A stretch of 46,567 bases of DNA from Chloroflexota bacterium (GTDB lineage: Bacteria; Chloroflexota; Dehalococcoidia; Lucifugimonadales; Lucifugimonadaceae), in NCBI GenBank assembly GCA_002721675.1, contig PBLC01000003.1, positions 1-46,567 of the forward strand, given 5' to 3'. The notes under the pieces were generated by a model. It had not been told where the DNA came from. It worked only from the letters and a program-made list of their open reading frames with translations, and did not search any database. Shown in pieces: positions 23,915 to 32,971 of the stretch. Each line of letters starts with the position of its first letter. Within the stretch, counting starts at the first letter, position 1. Both the position numbers and the translations under genes were made by a program.

Positions 23915-24998
23915 TTCCGCCCATGAAATTATACTTTATAAAAGAAGAGATACTAATAAAAAGAAATATTGTTTCTGCAAATGAATGAAATAAAAATGAC
24001 CACCAAGGGTGTTTGAATTTAAATGAAAAAATAATCCTGATAAACATAATAATTACACCGCATATAAATATTACAAAGTTATTAGTTACTCCTAATAAAT
24101 ATAGCGGGACTGCAATGACTGGTAAATTAAAAATAATAAAATTAAATATATGAAAACCAAAAAAATATAAATTATTTTTAAATGCGGGGTATGCATTTTT
24201 TTCAAACCCTGACCAGATTTTTGAGAAATTATCATACATTCTTACTTTTATAATATTCATCCCATTTATACAGTAAGATAATTCGCCATTATCTCTCCAT
24301 TTTTTGGCTAAGTCAGTGTCTTCAAAAAGAGAGTCTTTTACTAAATTGTGACCTGTTAGTTTATCGTAAATTTTTTTATAAAAAATTATGCACGCTCCAT
24401 GAGCAATACCAAGCGAGCGCCTATTAGAATTTTTAGAAAGCATGGCAGGAAATGAAGTAAATACAATAAAATTCAATAAGGGCATTAAAATTTTTTCAAT
24501 TATTGTTTTTGTTTCAATTTTTGGCCAAGCAGATACCATAGAATATTTATTCTCAACTATAAAATTAACTAGGCTATCTATACCATTTCTCTCTAATTCT
24601 GTATCTGCATCAATGAATAATATTAAGTTTGATTTGGCATATTTTGATAATTGAAAACACGCAAAAGATTTTCCAGACCAACCTTTTGGCCTTTCAGTTC
24701 CATTTATAATTTTTAGTTTTTTAATTTTTTTGGATAATTCTTCTAATATTTTTTTTGTTGAATCAGTAGAAGAGTCATCTAATACTAAAACTTCATTTAT
24801 AAAATTTTTATCGAAATCAATTGAATTTATACATTTTTTGATATTATCTTCTTCGTTTCTAGCAGGGATAAGAATTGATAAACTTTCTTTTATTTCTCTA
24901 TTATCTTTATTATTTTTCCAATAAGTAAAATTAATAACAGAATTAATTAGAATAATTATCAAAAATGAAAGAATGATTACAGATAAAATATAAATCAT
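23874..24998 (-). CDS. GT2 glycosyltransferase, CruG/CrtQ-like
   Basis: The 374-residue protein has an N-terminal membrane helix (about residues 2-23), a GT-A domain and about three C-terminal helices. GT2 motifs are SILIPARNEEDNI, LDDSSTDST, RPKGWSGKSFACFQL, IDADTE as the DxD metal site, and a later DSLFEDTDLAKKW catalytic segment. The arrangement matches membrane glycosyltransferases that add sugar to carotenoids (CruG, CrtQ) and the related HpnB. Its position between carotenoid genes with 4-nt overlaps makes carotenoid glycosylation the best guess. Confidence 0.82.
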   Translation of the reverse strand: MIYILSVIILSFLIIILINSVINFTYWKNNKDNREIKESLSILIPARNEEDNIKKCINSIDFDKNFINEVLVLDDSSTDSTKKILEELSKKIKKLKIINGTERPKGWSGKSFACFQLSKYAKSNLILFIDADTELERNGIDSLVNFIVENKYSMVSAWPKIETKTIIEKILMPLLNFIVFTSFPAMLSKNSNRRSLGIAHGACIIFYKKIYDKLTGHNLVKDSLFEDTDLAKKWRDNGELSYCINGMNIIKVRMYDNFSKIWSGFEKNAYPAFKNNLYFFGFHIFNFIIFNLPVIAVPLYLLGVTNNFVIFICGVIIMFIRIIFSFKFKHPWWSFLFHSFAETIFLFISISSFIKYNFMGGIEWKDRKYGKQIK

Positions 24999-25735
24999 GC
25001 TTTTTCAATTAATTTAATTATTTTTTCTGGGGATTCTTCTATTGGTAAGTGGCCAGTGTCAGGAATAATTACTGATTTTAGATTTTTCCATATTGAAGAG
25101 TAGTAATCCAAACTTCTTAAGGCTGCCTTAAATGTATTTTCGCCGTTTATAATTATTGGAGCACATTTGATGTCTTCCATTACATTAGTGCCCTCAAGTT
25201 CTACAAGCATCCTTAAGTAACTCAGGGAAGTTTCCTTATCTATGTTTTTGAATGAAGATGTCATGTCTGTCTCCTCTTTCCTTTTCCCTTTTAAAGAAAA
25301 ATTTGTAAAAACTCTTCCCAGTGGATTTTGAAATGTGGTTGAGTAAGCATAATCACCAATAAATTTATTAGTAAAAATTTTAAAATACCAAGGAGCTTTA
25401 GAGAAAGGATCAATCAACAATAAATTTTCTACATTTATCTTCTTCGATTTAGACAATAATATTGATATTAACGCTCCACTACAATTCCCAATAATATCAA
25501 CTTTTTTGTTAGTCAATCTTGTAATTTCATCGGCTAATGAGTCAATAATCTCGCTAATTTCCCAATTTGAAGGCTTTGAAGATTGGCCATATCCAGGCAA
25601 ATCAAAATTAATCATCATAAATTCCCCATTTAGATTCTTTTCAATTGGCAAAAATGTATTATGAGTCCCTCCCCAGCCGTGAATTCCAATAACTATTTTT
25701 TTATTTTCAGGACCAAATTTCTTATGAAATATCAT
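24995..25735 (-). CDS. Alpha/beta hydrolase with cysteine at the nucleophile position
   Basis: The 246-residue protein has the alpha/beta hydrolase fold: oxyanion motif HGWGG near 19-23, a nucleophile elbow GNCSG at 83-87, INGEN around the acid strand, and a C-terminal DTGHLPIEE giving the catalytic His near 229. The central residue of the G-x-Nuc-x-G elbow is Cys85, not serine. Dienelactone hydrolases also use cysteine, but this protein resembles the general peptidase/esterase branch. In this operon it may act on a carotenoid glycoside, as an acyl-transferring or acyl-removing enzyme. It overlaps both neighbours by 4 and 14 nt. Confidence 0.82.
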   Translation of the reverse strand: MIFHKKFGPENKKIVIGIHGWGGTHNTFLPIEKNLNGEFMMINFDLPGYGQSSKPSNWEISEIIDSLADEITRLTNKKVDIIGNCSGALISILLSKSKKINVENLLLIDPFSKAPWYFKIFTNKFIGDYAYSTTFQNPLGRVFTNFSLKGKRKEETDMTSSFKNIDKETSLSYLRMLVELEGTNVMEDIKCAPIIINGENTFKAALRSLDYYSSIWKNLKSVIIPDTGHLPIEESPEKIIKLIEKA

Positions 25736-27215
25736 GCATTATCCTTTCAGAAACTAATTTACCACCTAATGTAACCATAGGGAGTCCTGTGCCAGGGTTA
25801 GTGCTTGCCCCAACAAAGTATAGCCCCCTTATATTTTTTGATTTATTCGCGTCTCGAAATGGACCAATGTTAAATAGGTTGTGTGATGATCCAAATGCGG
25901 AGGTTTTATACAATGCAAATTTAGTTTTCCACTCATCTGGCGTTAATACTTTCTCAAATTCAATATCTTTTTCATTAAGATCTATATTATGGTGATTAAA
26001 TTTTTCAAAAACTTTATCTTTTATCTTTTTTATATCATTACTGTAAATATTTTTTTGGTCACTTTTTTCTGTGACTGGCAAAGGAACAAGAACAAACATA
26101 GTACTTTTTCCTTTCGGGGATAATGAATTATCTGATGTTGATGGTGAGCTAGTATAGAAAGGCATACCTTTTGGAAATTTTTTATTATAAAAAAGATCTT
26201 CAAAAGAAGATTTATAATTTTTTGGTAGAAAAATCATATGATGAGGAAATTTTGTTTCCTTTTTTATTCCCCAGTAAAAAGTCATAACTGAAGGGGTCAT
26301 TTGAGTGCCTTCAAAATTTTGTGAATAGGCACTATTAATTAACTTTTCGTGAGTAGTTGCTAAATCTGCGTTTGAAATAACAAATTTGTGATCATAAAAA
26401 TCTCCATTTGTATTTATTAATCCTTTCACCTCTCTTTTCTCATTAATAACAATTTCTGATATTTCATTACTTTTTTTTATAGTGACATTATTTTTTATGA
26501 GCAATTCTTCTAGTTTTTCAATCAGTGAGTATATTCCGCCTTTAGGCATCCATAATCCATAAGCAATTTCTCCGTATGGCAAAATAGAAAAAAAGCCAGG
26601 TATTTTAAAAGGAGAGCCCCCTAAGTACATTGCATAAGACCCAAAAGCTTCTTTAATATATTTACTTTTAAAGTGTTTATTTAGGTCAGAATACATAGAC
26701 TTAAACATGCTGCCAGAGATTAGTTCTTTAAGCCCCAATCTTGATCCCCATGTTAAAGGATTATCAAGATTAGTATTTAATAATTTCTCAAATGCTGTTT
26801 TATATCTTATAGAATTTATTTTTAAGAAAGATTGCAGGCCATTTATGTTTGAATTTTCAAGTCTGGATACTTCTTTTGATAAATTAGGGTAATCAGAAGT
26901 TACAGAAAAAGTTTCTTTGTCATCCCATAAAAATTTAACACCAGTTTCAATTTTAATAAGATCTAGATGAGCATTTAAGTTCTCGCCTAAAGTTTTAAAT
27001 AATTCTTCGAAAACCCATGGATAATTAAGTAAGGAAGGCCCCATATCAAACCTGAATCCATCATTTTCAATAATGTTTGCTCTGCCTCCAAGTGTTTTAT
27101 TTTTTTCATAAATAGTTACTTCAAATCCATTTTTTATGAGATAGATAGCTGCAGAAATTGAGCCCATACCCCCACCAATTATTCCTATACTTTTAGAAAC
27201 ATTATTTTCTATCAT
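25722..27215 (-). CDS. crtI: Phytoene desaturase-family enzyme (CrtI-type)
   Basis: The 497-residue protein has an N-terminal FAD site IIGGGMGS at about 12-19 with the following EKN...GGRA segment, and the C-terminal GASTNPGTGLPMVTLGGKLVSE signature of CrtI/CrtN proteins. It should insert double bonds into the phytoene or dehydrosqualene chain. It overlaps the synthase gene by 4 nt (27212-27215), so it is the more likely primary desaturase, with the second copy downstream acting later. C40 (CrtI) versus C30 (CrtN) cannot be decided from sequence alone. Confidence 0.87.
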   Translation of the reverse strand: MIENNVSKSIGIIGGGMGSISAAIYLIKNGFEVTIYEKNKTLGGRANIIENDGFRFDMGPSLLNYPWVFEELFKTLGENLNAHLDLIKIETGVKFLWDDKETFSVTSDYPNLSKEVSRLENSNINGLQSFLKINSIRYKTAFEKLLNTNLDNPLTWGSRLGLKELISGSMFKSMYSDLNKHFKSKYIKEAFGSYAMYLGGSPFKIPGFFSILPYGEIAYGLWMPKGGIYSLIEKLEELLIKNNVTIKKSNEISEIVINEKREVKGLINTNGDFYDHKFVISNADLATTHEKLINSAYSQNFEGTQMTPSVMTFYWGIKKETKFPHHMIFLPKNYKSSFEDLFYNKKFPKGMPFYTSSPSTSDNSLSPKGKSTMFVLVPLPVTEKSDQKNIYSNDIKKIKDKVFEKFNHHNIDLNEKDIEFEKVLTPDEWKTKFALYKTSAFGSSHNLFNIGPFRDANKSKNIRGLYFVGASTNPGTGLPMVTLGGKLVSERIMHDIS

Positions 27216-28234
27216 GATTTTATATAAGCAATGGGGAGTTTCCAGTATTTACTTGCTGGAAGGGCGCCTAATTTCTCAGACCAAGATAAACTTTCTCTGT
27301 TTTTAATATTGGTTCCTCTAGTAATTATTCTTTCATTTAATTTTCCATATAATTCGATACAAGCTTTTATTGCTATCCTGCTTTCTTTTGAAAAACTATC
27401 GACACCCTTTTTGGATTCTTGGTAATACTGATTTGCTATAGAAGCCATTTCTTTTCTAGCAGAGTTAATTTTAATTGTATTTTGGCTAACATTTTGATGG
27501 TAATCTTTAATAGAAATTTCATTATTTCTTAGAATTGTTTTTGGAATATAGACCCTTCCTCTTGTTAAGTCTTCATTGATGTCTCTAATAAAGTTGGTTA
27601 TTTGGAGAGCTATTCCCAATTCTTTAGAGGATTGCAAAGTTTCATTAAAATTGGTTTCTTCGCTACTTCCGTAAACGTAAGCAAGGAAATAGCCCACGAC
27701 AATTGCGCTTCCAAAAACATAGTTATTTATTAGATCGTCGATATCTTCAAATTCTTTGGGATTAACATCAAGCTCCATAGCGTCTAAAAAAGAATTGTAA
27801 TATTCAATTGGTATTGAATATTTTTTAACAACTTCTGCAAACCCGGCAAGCAGAACAGGGACACCTGCGCCTAATGATTCTTCAAAGGATTTGGTTTGAA
27901 CTGCAATATGATAATGCTTTCTCCATTGGCCTAATAAGCGTTTCTTTTCATTATTTTCTATATCAAAAGAGTCTACAATTTCATCTGGGAACCTGACCGA
28001 GCCATAAACAAGTTCGACCTCATCTCTCATAGATTTTGGTAAAAATCTTGTAACTATAAAAAAACTTGTGCTATGAGATTTTAAAACTTTTCTGGAATAA
28101 TTTACCGCTATTTCTAAGCCATTATCCATACTATTTAATTTAGAAATTTCTTCTATATATTTGAGTTCAAAAGATCTCCATTCGCTTGGAGTCCATTCGC
28201 CCATAAACTTAAACTTTTTTTGATCTTTATCCAT
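27212..28234 (-). CDS. crtB: Phytoene/squalene synthase family (CrtB-like)
   Basis: The 340-residue protein belongs to the trans-isoprenyl diphosphate head-to-head synthases. The two aspartate motifs that bind Mg-diphosphate are DEIVD at 84-88 and RDINED at 217-222, and RGRVYIPK follows the second. It would join two prenyl diphosphates to phytoene (C40) or dehydrosqualene (C30). An N-terminal extension of about 40 residues comes before the conserved core. It heads the six-gene carotenoid operon. No GGPP synthase gene is next to it, so the substrate must come from elsewhere. Confidence 0.87.
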   Translation of the reverse strand: MDKDQKKFKFMGEWTPSEWRSFELKYIEEISKLNSMDNGLEIAVNYSRKVLKSHSTSFFIVTRFLPKSMRDEVELVYGSVRFPDEIVDSFDIENNEKKRLLGQWRKHYHIAVQTKSFEESLGAGVPVLLAGFAEVVKKYSIPIEYYNSFLDAMELDVNPKEFEDIDDLINNYVFGSAIVVGYFLAYVYGSSEETNFNETLQSSKELGIALQITNFIRDINEDLTRGRVYIPKTILRNNEISIKDYHQNVSQNTIKINSARKEMASIANQYYQESKKGVDSFSKESRIAIKACIELYGKLNERIITRGTNIKNRESLSWSEKLGALPASKYWKLPIAYIKS

Positions 28235-28292
28235 AATCTAATTAAATTAATATTATTATCGCATAAAAATTAACCCTAAGTTGGAATGAAAT

Positions 28293-28559
28293 TTGGTAAG
28301 CGCTACTAGAAGAGCAGTTTGGAATGGAGATTTTAGTTTTTTCATAGTTGAGGAAGATATTCCTAAACTTAAACGCGAACAAGTTCTTGTTAAAGTACTT
28401 TGTTCAGGTAATTATTTTTTAGAAGCTGTAAATTGCCTTTCCCGTTTAGATTTCACAAATTTTAAGGGAAAATTTTATTCATTAGATAATATAGTTGCAG
28501 GATTTAAAAATTCTATAGATGCTAATGATATAAAAACTTTTATAAAGTCGCATTATTAA
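28293..28559 (+). pseudogene. Internally deleted zinc-type alcohol dehydrogenase (MDR) remnant
   Basis: This 88-codon frame, starting TTG at 28293, looks like both ends of a medium-chain dehydrogenase joined in frame. Residues ~5-38 (RRAVWNG...VKVLCSG) match the N-terminal strand-turn-strand just before the first zinc cysteine. Residues ~41-88 match the C-terminal tail, with YSLDNIVAGFKNSIDANDIKTF typical of the last helix. The zinc sites and the whole Rossmann domain, roughly 230 residues, are missing. It lacks a convincing ribosome binding site. It may be a decaying gene or a new short protein; an intact MDR gene lies 2.5 kb downstream. Confidence 0.6.
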
Positions 28560-28585
28560 TTTGAATTAAAAGATAAGGAGTTTAG

Positions 28586-29677
28586 ATGCTAGAAAGATTT
28601 CACGTACCTAATGATCAAGCAATATTCATCAAACCTAAGGACATTTTAAAGACTGTTGCTAGTATTTTTGAAAAAGTGGGGTTGCCAGATCAGGACGCCT
28701 TGCAGGCCGCAGAAGTACTAGTGTATGCAGATTCTAGGGGGATAGATAGCCATGGAGTTAGTAATATGTTGCGAAGTTACGTTGATAGTTTTAATCAAGG
28801 GCATTTGAACAATAATCCTAAGTGGAGAATAAAAAAAGAATTCGGTGCAGTTTGCACTATAGATGGAGATGGGGGGCTTGGTTCTGTAGTTGGACCACAT
28901 GGAATGAGGGAGGCTATAAGCAGAGCTAAAGAATTCGGAATTGGGTCTGTTACGGTTATGAATAGTGGTCATTTTGGAGCAGCTGCATACTATGCAGATC
29001 AGGCTGTAAAATCTAATATGATTGGATTAGCTACAACAGGTGGTGGTGTGGGTATGGTGCCAACTTTCGGTAGAGAAAAATTACTAGGATTAAATCCAAT
29101 ATCAGTCGGTGCTCCTACAAAGGTTAATCCTCCTTTTATATTTGATGCTTCAACAAGTTCTGTTGCGGGTAATAAAATTGAATTAGCAAAAAGACTTGGA
29201 GTTAAAGTGCTTCCAGGGTGGATCTCAGATAAAGATGGGTCGCCTATTATGGAGGAAGTTAATATTCCTGAATATGACAATCCGCAAGATAAACCAATGA
29301 TACTGCCATTTGGAGGCACCAGAGAAATAGGCTCTCATAAAGGATATAGTTTTTCCGTGATAGCAGAAATATTATGTGGAGGCCTTGGAAATAATGGGCT
29401 TGGTCCACTAAGAAGAGACATGACAGCTCACCATTTTACGGCTTACAATATTGAAGCTTTTGGAGATCTTCAAGAGTTTACAAAAGACCTAGATGACTAT
29501 TTGACAAAACTTAAAGAAAGTAAGCCTGCCCCTGGGCATGACAGAGTTGTTTACGCAGGACTCCCAGAACACGAGGAAGAAATTCATCGCAGAGAAAAAG
29601 GAATTCCTTATCACCCTGAAGTTATAGATTGGTTTAGGGATATTTGTAGAGAGCTATCAATTGAATTTAACCACTAG
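28586..29677 (+). CDS. Malate/L-lactate dehydrogenase-family (Ldh2) oxidoreductase
   Basis: The 363-residue protein belongs to the Ldh_2/YlbC/YiaK family, an NAD(P)-dependent fold unrelated to classical malate dehydrogenase. The conserved RGIDSHG at 51-57, with His56, and MNSGHFGAAAYYA near 120 are visible, as is LGLNPISVGAPT. Members reduce or oxidise 2-hydroxyacids such as malate, sulfolactate, ureidoglycolate or 2,3-diketogulonate. It starts at ATG with AAGGAG 8 nt upstream. It is the first intact gene of a plus-strand cluster with DUF4432 and MDR genes. Confidence 0.87.
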   Translation: MLERFHVPNDQAIFIKPKDILKTVASIFEKVGLPDQDALQAAEVLVYADSRGIDSHGVSNMLRSYVDSFNQGHLNNNPKWRIKKEFGAVCTIDGDGGLGSVVGPHGMREAISRAKEFGIGSVTVMNSGHFGAAAYYADQAVKSNMIGLATTGGGVGMVPTFGREKLLGLNPISVGAPTKVNPPFIFDASTSSVAGNKIELAKRLGVKVLPGWISDKDGSPIMEEVNIPEYDNPQDKPMILPFGGTREIGSHKGYSFSVIAEILCGGLGNNGLGPLRRDMTAHHFTAYNIEAFGDLQEFTKDLDDYLTKLKESKPAPGHDRVVYAGLPEHEEEIHRREKGIPYHPEVIDWFRDICRELSIEFNH

Positions 29678-29690
29678 GCAAGGAGTATGA

Positions 29691-30785
29691 ATGCATTATC
29701 AAAACGAAAGAAATTTCGGATGCAGGGTTTCTGATGATTGGGAATATAGAGGCAACAAGGTTGCAATTATAGAAAATGAAAAAATTAGAGTAATAATTTT
29801 GGTAGATAAAGGTGCTGATGTCTATTCATTTGTACATAAACCTTCCGATATAGATTATATGTGGAGAAGTGTTTGGGGGGTAAGGGATACAAGGAAATTT
29901 TTAGCAACTACAGGCGAATCCTCTTGGGCAGATACATATGAAGGAGGCTGGCAAACTTGTGCGCCGACCGCAGGAAATCATACTGAAGAGTACCGAGGGG
30001 CCCCTATAGGGCAGCATTCAGAAATGAGCACTATGCCTTGGGATTGCCAAATTATTGAAGATTCACCTGAAAAATGTTCAATTAAGTTTTGGGTAAGAAC
30101 ATACAGGACTCCATTTTTTATGGAAAAAACCTTTAGCGTTAGATCTAATAGCCCTTATCTTGATATTGACTACAAACTCACTAATGAATCTTCTGAAACA
30201 GAAGAGTGTGTATGGTTAGAGCATATAGTTTTTGGAGACCCTTTTTTGGACCAAAGTTGCAGAATTGATATGCCCAATCCGAAAATTTTTAATTGGTCTG
30301 AAGATACTAAAGGAGCAAGATTAAAAAAATATGAAAAGGGAGAATGGCCTTATACTGTTTCAAAAAATGGAAAAAAAGAAGATATGAGAGTAGTGCCTCC
30401 CAAGGATTCAAAACTTGAAGACCTAGCAATGTTTCATGATTTTCAAGAAGGTTGGTATGCGGTCACAAACACTTCAAAAGGGGTAGGGATAGGAATGCTT
30501 TTTGATAAGGACATTTTTAATTATGTATGGAACTGGCAAGTTTTTGGTGGTGGGTCAGGCTATCCGTGGTATGGAAGGCACTATAATTTGGGTTTAGAAT
30601 TATGCACTAGTTTGCCAGATGGTTCTGGATTCCCTAACTCAACTGACAAAAAAACGTCTATTAAAATAAAAAGTGGGGATTCAATTAAGGCAAATATTAA
30701 AGCAATTACGTATCATAGCGATAAAGGGGTGGCGAAAATTAATTCAGATGGAAGTGTTATTGAAATTAGAAAGGAAGAGAAATGA
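29691..30785 (+). CDS. DUF4432 / aldose 1-epimerase-like protein
   Basis: The 364-residue protein has the beta-sandwich plan of the galactose-mutarotase superfamily with DUF4432-like features: an N-terminal NEKIRVIILVDKGADVYSF segment, ESSWADTYEGGWQTCAPTAGNHTEEYRG, and a late GYPWYGRHYNLGLEL strand. Members of DUF4432 are sugar-binding or epimerase-like and are often found beside sugar-catabolic dehydrogenases. It lies 13 nt after the Ldh2 gene, preceded by AAGGAG, and overlaps the dehydrogenase start by 4 nt. It probably equilibrates the substrate of that pathway. Confidence 0.8.
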   Translation: MHYQNERNFGCRVSDDWEYRGNKVAIIENEKIRVIILVDKGADVYSFVHKPSDIDYMWRSVWGVRDTRKFLATTGESSWADTYEGGWQTCAPTAGNHTEEYRGAPIGQHSEMSTMPWDCQIIEDSPEKCSIKFWVRTYRTPFFMEKTFSVRSNSPYLDIDYKLTNESSETEECVWLEHIVFGDPFLDQSCRIDMPNPKIFNWSEDTKGARLKKYEKGEWPYTVSKNGKKEDMRVVPPKDSKLEDLAMFHDFQEGWYAVTNTSKGVGIGMLFDKDIFNYVWNWQVFGGGSGYPWYGRHYNLGLELCTSLPDGSGFPNSTDKKTSIKIKSGDSIKANIKAITYHSDKGVAKINSDGSVIEIRKEEK

Positions 30786-31816
30786 GAGCTCTTGTTTATT
30801 ACGGAAACAAAGATGTAAGACTCGAAAGTAATTGGGAAGACCCTAAAATATTAAATGATAATGATGCAATAATAAAGGTCAGTTATACAAGTATTTGTGC
30901 AACAGATATTGAAGAGTGGCAATTTGGCCCAAATTATATTCAACCCGAAGATACCCCAGTTGTTCATGGCCATGAGATTACAGGGGAAGTAATTGAAATT
31001 GGGAAGAATCCAACTGCCTTGAAAATAGGGGATAAGGTGGCAGTAAATAATGTAATTCACTGTAATAGTTGTTTTTGGTGCTTAAAAGGGCAGGGAGGAG
31101 CCTGCGTATCCATGAAGGTAGCCGGCTTTCATTACGATGGAGGTTTGGCTGAGTACATGAGATGGCCTTCAGATCACTTAATTAAAGTTTCTGACTCTAC
31201 ACCTGATGAGCACGGGGCTTTAATTGAACCTACATCAGTAGCATGTCACGCTGTAAGAAAGTCAGGGGTTAGGCCTGGAGATAATGTGGCAGTAGTCGGG
31301 TGTGGAACTGTAGGATTGCTTACTATTCAAGTTTTAAAAGCTTCAGGTGCTAACGTTGCAGCAGTAGATATAAGACCAGAAAGTTTGAAGCTCGCAAAAG
31401 ATTTTGGAGCAGATTATACATTTGATTCAAGAGATAAAGAAATTATAGAAAAAATGATTGAAGTTTCAGATGGTATAGGCCACGATATTGTTTTTGAGAC
31501 AGCAGGATCTGCTGAAGCTCCCAAAATTTCCATTGATTACACTAGAAGAGGAGGAAAAACTATATTGGTAGGAATTTATTCTGCACAACCTAAAATGGAC
31601 TTTAATCAGATTGTGTTTTTTGAAAGAGAAGTTATAGGTTCGGTTGGTTCTGCGCCTGGAGATATGGAGGCAGGCGTTCGATTACTAAATCAAGGAAAAA
31701 TTGACCCTGCTCCATTGATATCTAATATAATTTCCCTAGATAATGTAGTTGAGGAGGGCTACCAAAAAATGGCTAGCAATTCTAAAGGAATATTTAGAAT
31801 TTTGGTAAAGCCTTAA
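30782..31816 (+). CDS. Zinc-dependent medium-chain alcohol/polyol dehydrogenase
   Basis: The 344-residue protein is an intact MDR. Catalytic zinc residues are Cys39 (SICATD) and GHE at 63-65 with His64 and Glu65. Structural zinc cysteines are Cys94, Cys97, Cys100 and Cys108. The Rossmann motif VVGCGTVG follows in the second half, and Asp after the next strand (VDIR) favours NAD. It resembles sorbitol/threonine/2,3-butanediol dehydrogenases. It overlaps the DUF4432 gene by 4 nt and ends 9 nt before hisZ, so read-through into the histidine operon is likely. Confidence 0.88.
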   Translation: MRALVYYGNKDVRLESNWEDPKILNDNDAIIKVSYTSICATDIEEWQFGPNYIQPEDTPVVHGHEITGEVIEIGKNPTALKIGDKVAVNNVIHCNSCFWCLKGQGGACVSMKVAGFHYDGGLAEYMRWPSDHLIKVSDSTPDEHGALIEPTSVACHAVRKSGVRPGDNVAVVGCGTVGLLTIQVLKASGANVAAVDIRPESLKLAKDFGADYTFDSRDKEIIEKMIEVSDGIGHDIVFETAGSAEAPKISIDYTRRGGKTILVGIYSAQPKMDFNQIVFFEREVIGSVGSAPGDMEAGVRLLNQGKIDPAPLISNIISLDNVVEEGYQKMASNSKGIFRILVKP

Positions 31817-31825
31817 TATATACAT

Positions 31826-32971
31826 GTGGATAATTCAGATAACAAAGTTTTAAGACTTAATAATTTTGAGGATTTTGGCCCCTCGAGATTAAAATTGCTA
31901 AAGCATATTGAGAACGATTGCTTAGAATATTTAGTAAGTGTAGGCTACTCTTACGTTGACCCTCCTATCCTAGAGTCGGCCGATTTGTTTTTAAAGAAAT
32001 CGTTGGGGAGCACTTCATCATCTACATATACTTTTATGGATTTGGAAAATCGGTTAGTTAGTATGAGGCCAGATTTTACAGCTTCAGTTATAAGATTAAT
32101 TTTTGATAATTACAAAGAAGAGAGTTTTATAAGTAAAGCATGCTACTCAGGCCCAGTTTTTAGATATGAACCTGCAACCTCTGATTCAGTTCAGTTATAT
32201 CAAGTGGGTGCTGAATTTCTTGGTCAAAAAGGAAATAAATCTGACTTAGAATTGTTATCTAATTCGATAAAATGCTTAGATCTGGTTGGTATAAAAAATT
32301 ATAAGATTGATTTGGGTCATGTTGGAATAGTAAGAGAATTAATTCTACAAAAAGGCTTTGGAAATTCCATTGCAGAGTTAGTTTTAAATAACTTGCAAAA
32401 TTTTTATGAAAAGGATTGGGAAGAAAATTTAATTTTCAAGGCTAAGCAATTAAACTTAATTAACCTGAATAACAAAGAAAAAGATTCTTTAATACCTGAA
32501 GATATACTAAGTAAATATAAAGATAAATTAAGTTCAGATTTAGGTATGAGAGCCCAAGAAGACATTATTAATCGTTTTGTTAGCAAGGTTGCCAGTCAGG
32601 TAACAATTGAAGAAATTAAAGAATGCATTAATTTAGTTAAAAAAATTATGAATATGTCCATTAAAGAATTTTTAAATAATGATAATGAAGTTAATTTTGA
32701 TAGCGATAACTGCAGAGATTTCAGAAATTTGCTAGGGAATTTGCAGAATATTTTAGGTGAAGAAAGAGCGTTAACACTGAACTTAACTCTAACCAGAAAT
32801 CTTGCTTATTATAATGGTATCGTTTTTGATATTAAATCAGACAAAGATATTATTTTAGGTGGAGGAGGAAGATATGATGATCTGCCTTCAAGGTTAGGTT
32901 ATGATTTTGACCAAGGTTGCCTTGGATTTGCAATAAATCTTACAAAAACTACTGAGGTTATTGGGTACTAA
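31826..32971 (+). CDS. hisZ: ATP phosphoribosyltransferase regulatory subunit HisZ
   Basis: The 381-residue protein is a class II histidyl-tRNA synthetase paralogue lacking the anticodon-binding domain. It has the motif 2 region PVFRYEPAT...YQVGAEFLG and the C-terminal GGGGRYDDLPSRLG segment. HisZ pairs with short HisG to form the hetero-octameric first enzyme of histidine synthesis and makes it feedback-sensitive. The GTG start at 31826 is 9 nt after the dehydrogenase stop, with no strong ribosome binding site visible. Its stop overlaps hisG by 1 nt, as expected for coupled translation. Confidence 0.88.
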   Translation: MDNSDNKVLRLNNFEDFGPSRLKLLKHIENDCLEYLVSVGYSYVDPPILESADLFLKKSLGSTSSSTYTFMDLENRLVSMRPDFTASVIRLIFDNYKEESFISKACYSGPVFRYEPATSDSVQLYQVGAEFLGQKGNKSDLELLSNSIKCLDLVGIKNYKIDLGHVGIVRELILQKGFGNSIAELVLNNLQNFYEKDWEENLIFKAKQLNLINLNNKEKDSLIPEDILSKYKDKLSSDLGMRAQEDIINRFVSKVASQVTIEEIKECINLVKKIMNMSIKEFLNNDNEVNFDSDNCRDFRNLLGNLQNILGEERALTLNLTLTRNLAYYNGIVFDIKSDKDIILGGGGRYDDLPSRLGYDFDQGCLGFAINLTKTTEVIGY

